Assembly (NCBI GenBank): GCA_965178525.1
Contig: CBCXVS010000040.1
Span: forward strand, 1 to 34,795
Length of the DNA: 34,795 nucleotides
Origin: CBCXVS01 sp965178525
Lineage (GTDB): Bacteria; Tectomicrobia; Entotheonellia; Entotheonellales; Entotheonellaceae
Direction: 5' to 3'
In this document: positions 9,301 through 16,282 of the stretch, one piece after another
Numbering within the stretch: the stretch's first letter is position 1
Layout: each line of letters opens with the position of its first letter
The notes under the pieces: generated by a model
Database searches by the model: none
Seen by the model: the letters and a program-made list of their open reading frames with translations, nothing else
Told to the model about the DNA's origin: nothing
Program-made: the position numbers and the translations under genes

Positions 9301-9629
9301 AGCGCATTATTGACCCGGATAATATTTTCCTGCTGGTTCGTCTTCAGGCTGAATTCCAGCTTGATTTGCGCCCGGCCCATGGCGGCGGTGCTAATCATCT
9401 GTTCGAGGCCAGGCAGATTCTTGAGGTATTGCTCCTGTTCAATCAGGATCGCTTGCTCGACGTCTTCCGGCGTGGCCCCGGGATAGAGGGTCGCCACGGT
9501 CACCACGGGAGCCGAGACATCCGGCGTGAGCTGGATGGGCAGCTTGAAGAGCGCCAGGAGGCCAAACAACAGTAGCGCAAAGCCCAACACGGCCACGCCG
9601 ATACCGTTATGAATAAAATAACGAATCAT
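6366..9629 (-). CDS. RND-family efflux permease (AcrB/HAE1-like)
   Basis: A 1087-residue inner-membrane RND permease, in the size range of AcrB-type proton-driven exporters. It has the start MIRYFIHNGIGVAVLGFALLLFGLLAL (first membrane helix), two large periplasmic domains, and the membrane bundle with SLAGLAFSIGVVLDASIVVLEN near residues 392-413. In AcrB two Asp residues sit in that helix; here only D405 remains and the next residue is Ala. The helix matching AcrB TM10 reads GSVINNPILIVQQ, so the relay Lys is replaced by Asn. Such variants occur in whole RND subfamilies, so the pump is probably functional. It follows the adaptor gene by 46 bp. No outer-membrane TolC-type gene is present. Substrate unknown. 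Confidence 0.92.
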   Translation of the reverse strand: MIRYFIHNGIGVAVLGFALLLFGLLALFKLPIQLTPDVSAPVVTVATLYPGATPEDVEQAILIEQEQYLKNLPGLEQMISTAAMGRAQIKLEFSLKTNQQENIIRVNNALGQVSSYPENVDEPSIQTADASAQPVAWISVRARPDHPDAIDVRDTFDFVADHIKPRFERLPGIASVRGVFGGTARQMQVRLDPIKLADRGIPISKVRGAIRTRNRDVSGGDLDEGKRRFNVRTVGRYESASDIEDTIIDIQDGTPIYLRDVAYARLGHAENRTLIRQNGEPALAFGPLRERGSNLLVVMEEVRATMRELNDGLLRERGLYLTQVTDSTQYVRDAVEMVRVNLLFGGALALGILLIFLRHTRSTLIVGLAIPLCVMGALFLINASGRSINVISLAGLAFSIGVVLDASIVVLENIYRHRSMGKDPFDAAYDGTSEVWTAILASTLTNIVVFTPIITLADEAGQIFRDLAIAIVAANILALIVSILLIPPIAARLLTRVPTLDGTGVVGTLQRLFGLATLADKFHRGPLRTLMIWLMGGVVRRLMVAACLLVVAGACIVYFMPKTEYLPQGNRRTVLGVLIPPQGYGLPEITAIGQELEKRALPLLNASLEAYEAGEVPGPPLEFFFFAAFRNQMFLFTRPKDPTHVADLKAALQRMMRDVPGTITLALQLSIFSRDLMGSRVIDLDVIGPDAKTLTGIAQKAFFKVRQALPGARPKPEPGITVGQPQVTIVPDWERAAQLGISVQDIGYSAWVLGDGAYVDDYYHNGDKMDLYLYSTMGAFDTLSSFDAIRIATTGGDTVPLSDVAKINFTYGLEQIRRVNHQRAVTLRITPPRNLSLEESIGIVQTQLIGALQTEGAVPPGYTLRIRGASDKLTAIRKKLSTDFVLALVLIYLTMVLVFRHWGHPLTVILAVPIGLTGGVLGLALLNQYLDFISPGTIQSLDILTMLGFVILLGSVINNPILIVQQAANFMRQGMGTHEAIVESTLSRIRPIMMTTGTTIFGLMPLVLNPGAGSELYRGLGVVMFGGLVLGAVTTLVFIPAVMSLMLDLAGVLRRRLKPSMREATSAVEGMPIPGPASAHEAGGGDV

Positions 9630-9675
9630 TGCCTGCTGCCTCCCTTCACGATTGTGTTTCTCGTATGGCCATCAC

Positions 9676-11004
9676 CTATTGCGTCAGAAACCGATCCATC
9701 ACCAGGGGCTGACCGGGCCGTAAGCGTTCATTGCCACGCACGATGACGCGATCACCGGCGCGCAAGTCGCCGAATACTTCCACCGCTTCGCCAAAATAGC
9801 GCCCCGGGGTCACGGCGACCATCTCGGCAATCGGCGACCCATCTTTGTCCTGGACACGAAACAAGATTTGCTTCGGACCGCGTGGCACCAGGGCATCCCG
9901 GGGAACAATCACGCTTTTTTTTCCCGCATGTGGCGTCTCCAAAACCACACGGGCCAACATCCCTGACGCCAGATATCCATCCGGATTGTCCAGATCGACT
10001 TTGATGGGGAAGGCCCGGCTGCGCCCCCGCGCCCGAGGAATTTTTTGGGTCACCTGGCCCACGAAGGTGGCGTTCGGAACGCTGTCAAATGTGATGGAGA
10101 CCTCACTGCCAATGGGAATGCCATTGTAATAGGCTTCCGGAATATCGACCCGCACCCGGACTTGCTGCGTTTTTTCGAGATTGAACAGCTCATCCCCCAC
10201 CGCCACCCAGGCGCCGACCTCGGTGTGTTTCACCGTAATGACGCCATCAAACGGCGCGCGGATGCTGGTGCGGTCCAAACGATCTTGGGCCAGCGCCGCC
10301 TCCGCTCGACTCGCCGCGGCCCGGGCTTCTGCCGCGGCAATCGCTTCCTCACGTGCGCCCGCCCGAGCTCGGTTATAGGTGGCCTGCCGCACCGCGACGT
10401 CGGCCTGGCTGGCCTGCAAATCTTCTTGCGCCTTGTCGAAGGCTTCCGTACTCGCGATTTGTTGCTGCACCAACGAATTGCTGCGCTGAAAATTCTTGCG
10501 CGCCATTCGGGCGACCACTCGCGCTTTGGCGAGACGCGCTTGTGCGACGGCCAAATCTTCCCGCCGGGTTCCGGTACGTAATTCCCGGAGCCGTTCCTGA
10601 TCGGCGCGGGCCATAGCCTCGGCGCGCTCCATCGTGAGGCGATAGGACAACGCCCGGATCTGGGCCAACACCTGCCCTTGGCGGACGTGATCCCCCTCAT
10701 CGACCATCAATTCAGCAATGGCTCCGGCTACTTCGCTCGACAACGTCGTACTCGCCAAGGCCTCGACCGTACCCGTCAGATGCACGGGCTTGGTAAAGGC
10801 CCCCTCTTCCGCCAGCGCCGTGGTCACCGGCGCCGGCGGCGGGGCTGGCTTTTTCTTTTGCGCCTCGGTCCACGAAGTGCCCAGCGTCAGCATCATGATG
10901 AGCGCCATGGACAGCACCACGACGCAACGATGGGGTCTCATGCGAGATCGTGTTGTGCTCGCAACTGTATGTGTACCATAACCTAACCGCATCATACGTA
11001 CCAT
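9676..11004 (-). CDS. RND periplasmic adaptor (membrane fusion protein)
   Basis: A 442-residue HlyD/AcrA-type adaptor linking the permease to an outer-membrane channel. It has an N-terminal signal/anchor around residues 27-48 (CVVVLSMALIMMLTLGTSWTEA) and a lipoyl half-motif STTLSSEVAGAIAELMVDEGDHVRQGQVLAQI. A long Ala/Arg/Gln-rich alpha-hairpin (about residues 125-240, with coiled-coil character) precedes the second lipoyl half DRTSIRAPFDGVITVKHTEVGAWV, then beta-barrel and membrane-proximal domains. ATG 11004 has GGAG 7 bases upstream. An internal ATG at 10941 would give a more typical signal peptide but has no RBS. First gene of the pump operon. Confidence 0.9.
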   Translation of the reverse strand: MVRMMRLGYGTHTVASTTRSRMRPHRCVVVLSMALIMMLTLGTSWTEAQKKKPAPPPAPVTTALAEEGAFTKPVHLTGTVEALASTTLSSEVAGAIAELMVDEGDHVRQGQVLAQIRALSYRLTMERAEAMARADQERLRELRTGTRREDLAVAQARLAKARVVARMARKNFQRSNSLVQQQIASTEAFDKAQEDLQASQADVAVRQATYNRARAGAREEAIAAAEARAAASRAEAALAQDRLDRTSIRAPFDGVITVKHTEVGAWVAVGDELFNLEKTQQVRVRVDIPEAYYNGIPIGSEVSITFDSVPNATFVGQVTQKIPRARGRSRAFPIKVDLDNPDGYLASGMLARVVLETPHAGKKSVIVPRDALVPRGPKQILFRVQDKDGSPIAEMVAVTPGRYFGEAVEVFGDLRAGDRVIVRGNERLRPGQPLVMDRFLTQ

Positions 11005-11056
11005 AAGCCTGCTCCGCGCACCTTCTTGTTCTCTGAAAAAACCCCTGTCGATTTAT

Positions 11057-11086
11057 CTTAAACCATATTCCAATAGGTAAAGTCAA
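11057..11086 (-). promoter_or_regulatory. Sigma-70-like promoter of the RND operon
   Basis: On the minus strand TTGACT (11086-11081) is separated by 18 bp from TTTAAG (11062-11057), a weak -10, about 50 bases before the adaptor ATG. The -35 is good and the -10 poor, so an activator may be needed. Confidence 0.4.
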
Positions 11087-11324
11087 CCATAGAGCTACAT
11101 GCATGGCCTCGCGGTCGTGTAGGCCACGTGTCAGTCAACGCCATGACGGGAAACGATCTGTGCTCCGGAACCATTATGTTCCCACCTCACGCACGGTACA
11201 CTGTAGGCGCCTATGGCACAAGAAATTCCAGCATTTGGGAGAAGCCGAGACATCGCCTGCAAGATATGTTTCGACGGTTAGAGCGGAGTAAAATCCTTGC
11301 CACATTGATGTTGGAGTAAACTTT
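11087..11324. other. Divergent intergenic region
   Basis: Between the RND promoter and the AAA-like pseudogene. Short open frames here have no recognisable products. GGAG at about 11313 serves the ATG at 11325. Nothing else was identified. Confidence 0.3.
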
Positions 11325-11709
11325 ATGATCGATCAAGCCCATAGACGTCAATTACATGTAGGAGGAACGCTCGATTATCGAGAACATATTTATATTGAAC
11401 GGTCTGAGGATGACGAACTCTTCAAGCTTTTGGAAGGCGGGGAGTATAGCAATATCCTGACCTCGCGTCAGATGGGTAAATCCAGTCTGATGATGCGCAC
11501 GGCTGCCCGTTTGATAGAGCGCGGCGTACACGTGGCAACGCCCGATGTCTCTGAGCTTGGAGCTCCAGCGAATACAGGATCCTTGGTATCGAGGACTCCT
11601 CGAAGAAATTGTGAGGGATTTGGACTTTGCAATCGACGTGGATGCCTGGTGGAAGACGTGCTCGGCGAGTACCCCCAATCAACGTTTATTGCGGTTTTTG
11701 CAGGAATAG
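11325..11709 (+). pseudogene. AAA-like ATPase (AAA_35 type) remnant, frameshifted
   Basis: The first 80 residues match the start of AAA-like P-loop proteins that often precede TIR, WD40 or CHASE2 domains: HVGGTLDYREHIYIERSEDDELFKLLEGGEYSNILTSRQMGKSSLM, with Walker A-like SRQMGKSS. After GVHVATPDVSEL (about 11565) the frame is lost. Shifting frame recovers IQDPWYRGLLEEIVRDLDFAIDVDAWW and STPNQRLLRFLQE, which is the expected continuation, but it runs into TAG at 11707. The gene therefore has one indel plus a premature stop, and the Walker B region and everything downstream are absent. It is probably a dead fragment of a much longer signalling-type ATPase. Confidence 0.72.
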
Positions 11710-12010
11710 GTGATCGATAAGCGAACGGGCCGAATAAAGAGATAAATGCCTCTCTCAAGGCTCCCCCAGGTCTGTTGGAGTCTGGACGATCCGGCAACAC
11801 GGAAACGGGAGGTCGAAGCCATGCGGGATTGTAGGTGTCCCATGGAACGATTGTCACATGGCTCAATGAACATGCCTCGGACGACGGCATCGTCGTACTC
11901 GCTTGGAAATGGCTGCTGACCGATGTGTGGTGTGACCAACACCCGGACATGATGAAAGATGAAAAAGGGCTCCACGAAGGACGCGAAGGGGCGCGAAGGG
12001 GAGAAAACGC
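11710..12010. other. Intergenic region with A/G-rich tandem element
   Basis: No convincing gene. A short plus-strand frame (11835-12017) lacks recognisable features. The last 40 bases hold the repeat described separately and the ribosome binding site of the sulfatase gene. Confidence 0.3.
11974..12006 (+). repeat. Tandem ACGCGAAGGG element carrying an RBS
   Basis: ACGAAGG is followed by two near-identical decamers, ACGCGAAGGG and GCGCGAAGGG, and then GAG. The final GGGGAG lies about 8 bases before the sulfatase ATG at 12011, so the repeat itself supplies the ribosome binding site. A related unit is found at 4074-4089, also just upstream of a gene start. Confidence 0.55.
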
Positions 12011-13516
12011 ATGGTGAAGAGAAGCCGACTCGATCGTCGGGCTCGCCGAGCCATTTACCGGTTTATGGCAAGCTTCGCATGCACCTTACTCATAGCGGGC
12101 TCGGTTCTCGGGCAACAGCAAGGGGCTGGCACGCGGCCTAACATCCTGGTGGTGATTCTCGACGACTTTGGCGTCGACATGCTGGCGGCCTACGGCGAGA
12201 GTGGCGCTTGCAGTATTGACCGCAACCCGTGTGTCTCCGATCTCGACTGTATAGTCCCTCAAACATGCGATACGGACTACCCACGCACCCCCAGCATGGA
12301 TCAGCTCGCGGCGGAAGGCGTCCTGTTTCGCAACGCTTGGGCAGCTCCGATATGTCGACCGGCACGGGCCGCCGGTCTAAGTGGCCGGTTCGGCTTCCGC
12401 ACGGGTGTGACGGCGAACCGCGACGCGTTCAACTTGGCGGAGAGGACGATCCCGGAGGCGTTGCGCGATCCGTCAATCGTACCGGGGCAGCGCTATGCCA
12501 CCGCCGCGTTTGGCAAGTGGGGCTTGGGGCTCGGCCAGACCGACCCGAACGATCAGGGCTTTTCTCACTTCGCCGGCGCGCTGCGTGCGACCATCGGTGC
12601 GGATTACTTTAACTGGAATCGCACTGTCAACGGCCAGACCAGCGCCTGTTTCGTAGGGAGCGCCGCCTGTCCGACAGTGGCCTATGCGACGACGGTCAAC
12701 GTCAACGATGCGATCGACTGGATCAGCGATCAGACCGAGCCGTGGTTCGTGTGGTTCTCGTTTAATGCACCCCACAGCCCGTTTCACATCCCCCCGCACG
12801 AACTCGTCTCACTGGGTACTTTGGCCCGACTCCCAACCGACGCCAGTAGCCAGACACGTCCCCTTGGAACATGGTGCAGAGGGGCAGACCGCAGAGTCTG
12901 CTATCTGGCCATGATCGAAGCGGCCGACACCGAGCTGGCCCGGCTTCTTGCCGCCGTGCCGGCCAACACCATGGTCATCCTCCTGGGAGACAACGGCACG
13001 CCACGCATGACGACCGCCCTGCCCTTCATCTCCGAGCATGCAAAGGGCACGGTTTACGAAGGGGGAATCAACGTCCCGTTCATCATTCGCGCCCCCGATC
13101 GGACCTCGCAGGGAGCCGAGTCGCCGGCGCTGATTCACATCGTCGACCTGTTTACAACGGTTGTCGAGCTGGCTGGCGGAATGGTGCCGGCGGACGAGCC
13201 ACTCGACTCGCTCAGTCTCTTACCTCTGATCGCTGACTCTAACCTGCCACTGCGCACCATCAATTTCAGCCAGAGTAACGCCGCGCTGACCACGCGAGAT
13301 AACCGTTTCAAACTCATTCGACGCCAGTCGTCCGAAGAATTCTACGATCTCGAAGGCGCGCCACCGGCCGTTCCAGGCGATCCTTTCGAGCAGAGCAACT
13401 TGCTCCTGGGCGAGCTGACGAGCGCGCAGCAGACGGCGCTCGATAGGCTCCGAGCCGAGATGGACAACCTCCTCAATGTGACGGAGAATACCACTCTTTT
13501 CCAGCGGGATCATTGA
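12011..13516 (+). CDS. Secreted type I sulfatase
   Basis: A 501-residue arylsulfatase-family hydrolase of sulfate esters, probably periplasmic. A basic N-terminus and hydrophobic stretch (FMASFACTLLIAGSVLG) form a signal peptide. Metal-binding D51-D52 follow in NILVVILDDFG. The formylglycine motif is intact as C115-R-P-A-R119, followed by AAGLSGR. Other active-site blocks are FGKWGLG, HSPFHIPPHE and GDNGTP. An unusual insertion between the first Asp pair and the TPSMDQLAAEG block holds four Cys with spacing C-x6-C-x5-C-x5-C (residues 67-86). The Cys-type motif needs formylglycine-generating enzyme; no such gene is in the window. The RBS GGGGAG fits ATG 12011. Substrate unknown. Confidence 0.92.
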   Translation: MVKRSRLDRRARRAIYRFMASFACTLLIAGSVLGQQQGAGTRPNILVVILDDFGVDMLAAYGESGACSIDRNPCVSDLDCIVPQTCDTDYPRTPSMDQLAAEGVLFRNAWAAPICRPARAAGLSGRFGFRTGVTANRDAFNLAERTIPEALRDPSIVPGQRYATAAFGKWGLGLGQTDPNDQGFSHFAGALRATIGADYFNWNRTVNGQTSACFVGSAACPTVAYATTVNVNDAIDWISDQTEPWFVWFSFNAPHSPFHIPPHELVSLGTLARLPTDASSQTRPLGTWCRGADRRVCYLAMIEAADTELARLLAAVPANTMVILLGDNGTPRMTTALPFISEHAKGTVYEGGINVPFIIRAPDRTSQGAESPALIHIVDLFTTVVELAGGMVPADEPLDSLSLLPLIADSNLPLRTINFSQSNAALTTRDNRFKLIRRQSSEEFYDLEGAPPAVPGDPFEQSNLLLGELTSAQQTALDRLRAEMDNLLNVTENTTLFQRDH

Positions 13517-13527
13517 AGACATTGACG

Positions 13528-14253
13528 TTACCCTGCCGGCGTCCTGCCCCGGCGCCAATCGCTATACCACCATTTCAGCGTCGCCGGGGACACGCCGCAA
13601 AAGTAGAGCGTCACCAGGATGTTATTGCGCACGGTCGTATAGACGACTCCCTCCTGCAACCACCGGCGCCCGGAAGTTTGCACCCGCTCGGACAACAAAG
13701 CCAGTTTCCCCTGGCGCCGGAGATCACGCACCAGCTTGACATCTTCGAGAAAAGGAACATCCGCATACCCGCCAAGCGCATCAAAGACACAGCGGCGTAT
13801 AAACAGCGCCTGGTCCCCGTAGGGGAGGTGGCCATAGCGCGAGCGCAGATTGGCCCCCCAGGCAATCAGATGTAGCGCTCGTGTCGAAGGGGTGAAGGCG
13901 AGGCGAAAGGCGCCGCCGGCGACCTGCGTCTGCTGCATGACCGCCCGAATCGCCTCCAGGCCTTGCGGCGGCAGCCACGTATCGGCATGTAAAAACAGCA
14001 GAATCTCTCCCCGGGCTTGCCTGGCGCCCTCATTCATCTGCCGCGCCCGGCCGGCAGGGCTGCTCAACACCGCCGAGGTATATTGGCGCGCGACTGAGGC
14101 GGTCGCATCGGTACTGCCGCCATCGACGACGATCAGTTCGTCACCGGGCGCCAGTCGCACGTGCGACAAGGTCACCGGAAGCTGCGCTTCCTCATTGAGC
14201 GCCGGGACGATGATGGAGATGCGGTTCGTGTGCGCTGAGGCGTCCGGCATCAT
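13528..14253 (-). CDS. Family 2 glycosyltransferase (TIGR04283-like)
   Basis: A 241-residue GT-A glycosyltransferase. ISIIVPALNEEAQLPVTLSHV opens the nucleotide-binding fold. IVVDGGSTDAT is the family 2 sugar-nucleotide site, LLFLHADTWLP carries the DxD-like metal site (HAD), and GDQALFIRR the acceptor-side block. Overall it matches the short, soluble glycosyltransferases described as rSAM/selenodomain-associated transferase 2 (TIGR04283). One hydrophobic segment near the C-terminus (NNILVTLYFCGV) may touch the membrane. Its ATG overlaps the LysR stop (ATGA), so it is co-translated with the regulator. A second ATG, 3 bases later, is equally possible. Confidence 0.85.
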   Translation of the reverse strand: MMPDASAHTNRISIIVPALNEEAQLPVTLSHVRLAPGDELIVVDGGSTDATASVARQYTSAVLSSPAGRARQMNEGARQARGEILLFLHADTWLPPQGLEAIRAVMQQTQVAGGAFRLAFTPSTRALHLIAWGANLRSRYGHLPYGDQALFIRRCVFDALGGYADVPFLEDVKLVRDLRRQGKLALLSERVQTSGRRWLQEGVVYTTVRNNILVTLYFCGVSPATLKWWYSDWRRGRTPAG

Positions 14254-15197
14254 TGGCCCTGTCCGTGATGCGGGACCGCCGGTGACAAGAAATCGAGCGG
14301 CGCCAGGTCATGCATAAAGCGCTCGAAGGTCTGCGCCAAGGGGGACAAGCTACGTCCGGTATGCCGGACAATCGAGAAATGACGCCGAATCGCGACGCCC
14401 TCGAGGGTCACCGCGCAGATGCTCCCGGCACGGATCTCATCCGCCAGCGCCAGCCGGGAAATCACGGACAAACCAATCCCCGCTTTGATGCCCTGTTTGA
14501 TGGCCTCGGTCGTGCCCATTTCGGCAACGACATGGAGTTTAGCCATATCCAGCCCGTAGTCCGCCAAGGTCTGTTCCACCACGAGCCGCGACCCCGAGCC
14601 GCGCTCCCGTTGGATGAAGAGTTGGCCGTGCAGCGCTTCCAAGGGCACCATCGACTGGGTAGCCCAAGGATGATCGGCAGCGACCGCCAGCACGAGTTCG
14701 TCCTCAACGAAGGGATGATACGCCACATGGGGATTTGACACGGTGGCGCCCACGATGCCGAGTTCGAGGTCCCCTCGGACGATGCGATTCAGCGTCTCCA
14801 TCGTGTCCGTAATGCTCAGCACGACGGTAATGCCCGGGTATTGCGGCTGAAATTGCCCGAGGATCCATGGCAAGACGTACTGCCCGGGAATGCTGCTGCC
14901 GCCCAAGACGAGCTCTCCGCGTAAGCCACCGTGCAATTCCTCTAGTGCCTGTATCGCGGCCGTCTTGGTCGCCAGGAGGCGCTTGGCATGCCCATAGAGC
15001 ATGTCACCAGCCTGGGTCAGACGAATCTCCCGCCCAAGCCGATCGAATAACACCAGATCGAGACTGTCTTCTAGCGCTTTAATATGACCACTAACCGTGG
15101 GCTGCGTCAGGAGGAGCGCCTCCGCCGCTTTGGAAAAACTCAGGTGTTTCGCCACATAATAAAACACTTCGACTTGCCGCAGGTCCATGGTCCGCAT
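14250..15197 (-). CDS. LysR-family regulator (selenium-associated type)
   Basis: A 315-residue LysR-type transcription factor. The winged helix-turn-helix is at residues 4-65 (LRQVEVFYYVAKHLSFSKAAEALLLTQPTVSGHIKALEDSL). The effector domain has GGSSIPGQYVLPWILGQFQPQYPGI and GDLELGIVGA. This pattern (SFSKAAE, TQPTVS.HI, IPG.Y.LP, LGIVGA) resembles the LysR group called selenium-metabolism-associated, and also CysL-like regulators. The adjacent glycosyltransferase of a selenodomain-associated family agrees with this but does not prove it. An ATG at 15188 (MDLRQVEVF) may be the true start. A perfect 12-bp palindrome overlaps the 15197 start. Confidence 0.88.
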   Translation of the reverse strand: MRTMDLRQVEVFYYVAKHLSFSKAAEALLLTQPTVSGHIKALEDSLDLVLFDRLGREIRLTQAGDMLYGHAKRLLATKTAAIQALEELHGGLRGELVLGGSSIPGQYVLPWILGQFQPQYPGITVVLSITDTMETLNRIVRGDLELGIVGATVSNPHVAYHPFVEDELVLAVAADHPWATQSMVPLEALHGQLFIQRERGSGSRLVVEQTLADYGLDMAKLHVVAEMGTTEAIKQGIKAGIGLSVISRLALADEIRAGSICAVTLEGVAIRRHFSIVRHTGRSLSPLAQTFERFMHDLAPLDFLSPAVPHHGQGQ

Positions 15198-15207
15198 GAG
15201 CGCTCAT
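15196..15207. promoter_or_regulatory. 12-bp palindrome at LysR start
   Basis: ATGAGCGCTCAT is a perfect palindrome spanning the first possible LysR start codon. It could be a repressor or autoregulatory site; the function is a guess. Confidence 0.3.
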
Positions 15208-15261
15208 TCACTCCATCACTTCTGTCGTTTACTCATTGTCGTAGCGGCATGAATACGGCTT

Positions 15262-15303
15262 CTCAGTCCTCAGTCCTCAGTCCTCAGTCCTCATCCCTCA
15301 GTC
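15262..15303. repeat. CTCAGTC heptamer tandem repeat, six copies
   Basis: Six contiguous 7-bp units of CTCAGTC, the fifth changed to CTCATCC, lie in the short gap between the end of the hypothetical gene and the LysR gene. The array ends just before the stop codon of the hypothetical gene (15307). Short tandem repeats of this kind vary in copy number by slippage. Confidence 0.85.
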
Positions 15304-15306
15304 CTG

Positions 15307-15915
15307 TTACGAGGCGCCCGCCGTCTGCCCCTCTTGCTGGAACGTCTGGCGGACCTGCTGGTTCGCTTCAATCAGACGCTCCATCCGAGCCGTCGCTTCC
15401 TTCCGGAAAAAGTCCTCAATGCAGATCAAGACGACTTTCCCCGCCAGGGTATTTACATTCGGCACCTCCGGAAGCGGACGCGCCGTAGGATCTTGCTGCA
15501 ATTTCGCGGTTTCCGCCCCAATGACTTCATTATCACATACTTCATCGAAGCTATACTGGTAGCGCAACCGCACATAGTCGCGTTCTTTGGCCTCTTCACC
15601 GCCCACATCTTGGACGATATTTTCCATATCCATGGCAATTGGCTGTCGGCCCTCGTTCACCAGCCGGTCTTTGATCGCCGAGAAGTAACTCTCGAAGTCA
15701 TGGCGATCAACGAGTTCATCCTGGGGAATTTTCGAGCTAATCTCAAACTCCATCCCCCCGTCGCTCAATCTGGCAGGGCTGGTCTCATACGTAATGCCCT
15801 CGACATTAAAACGATTTTCCTTTTTGGGCTGATATTTGGATTTGAACTCCCCAATGCTCACAGCAATCCCTTGGGAAGCAAACTGCTGAAAAAGCTGCTC
15901 GCGAAAATTCGACAT
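15307..15915 (-). CDS. Hypothetical protein, 202 aa
   Basis: I do not recognise this protein. It is soluble, acidic and without a signal peptide. It begins MSNFREQLFQQFASQGIAVSIG and has a charged centre (SSKIPQDELVDRHDFESYFSAIKDRL, then DVGGEEAKERDYVRLRYQYSFDEV). It ends in a helical, Gln/Glu-rich segment (FFRKEATARMERLIEANQQVRQTFQQEG) likely to form a coiled coil. The ATG at 15915 is chosen because it has GGGAG upstream; the frame is open 20 codons further but that part looks non-coding. It is upstream of and codirectional with the LysR gene, separated by the heptamer array. Long, even codon use supports it as a real gene. Confidence 0.6.
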   Translation of the reverse strand: MSNFREQLFQQFASQGIAVSIGEFKSKYQPKKENRFNVEGITYETSPARLSDGGMEFEISSKIPQDELVDRHDFESYFSAIKDRLVNEGRQPIAMDMENIVQDVGGEEAKERDYVRLRYQYSFDEVCDNEVIGAETAKLQQDPTARPLPEVPNVNTLAGKVVLICIEDFFRKEATARMERLIEANQQVRQTFQQEGQTAGAS

Positions 15916-16282
15916 GATGGCAATACTCCCTGCCTGTTCTCTCGGATCACGCCACTGCGGCCTGTCGTCGTGCATGCGTCAAATCCTGGGCACAGCCGTC
16001 TACATCGCTTTCCTCAGGAGAAATCATGTAGCGGACTCCGTCCAGATACGTATATCCTTTGCAGTACATGCGGCCTTCCACATCATACCGTTACAGCCCG
16101 TCATGGGAGAAAAGATAAACCACACAGCGATCATAGATAGACGTCGGATGACCATACTCTACGATTGAAATGCATGGATTGTATAGGTTAAGAGGGACTT
16201 TTGCAACGGGGAAGCCAGAGCGCCGGCGACGTCGGCAACCTGGCCTTGACGACGGTGACGCGGGAAATTAGACTGTATTTTT
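15916..16282. other. Divergent intergenic region
   Basis: About 365 bp between the hypothetical gene (minus) and the ABC-F gene (plus). Only the ABC-F promoter at 16246-16274 was recognised. No RNA gene or repeat was seen. Confidence 0.35.
16246..16274 (+). promoter_or_regulatory. Sigma-70-like promoter of ABC-F gene
   Basis: TTGACG (16246-16251), a 17-bp spacer and TAGACT (16269-16274). Transcription would begin near 16281, only about two bases before the ATG at 16283, and no Shine-Dalgarno sequence precedes that ATG. This points to a leaderless or near-leaderless message. Confidence 0.5.

Noticed and set aside
15334..16140. 268-codon plus-strand frame opposite the hypothetical gene
   Set aside because: It mirrors the minus-strand frame, which has better composition, an RBS and a natural helical end.
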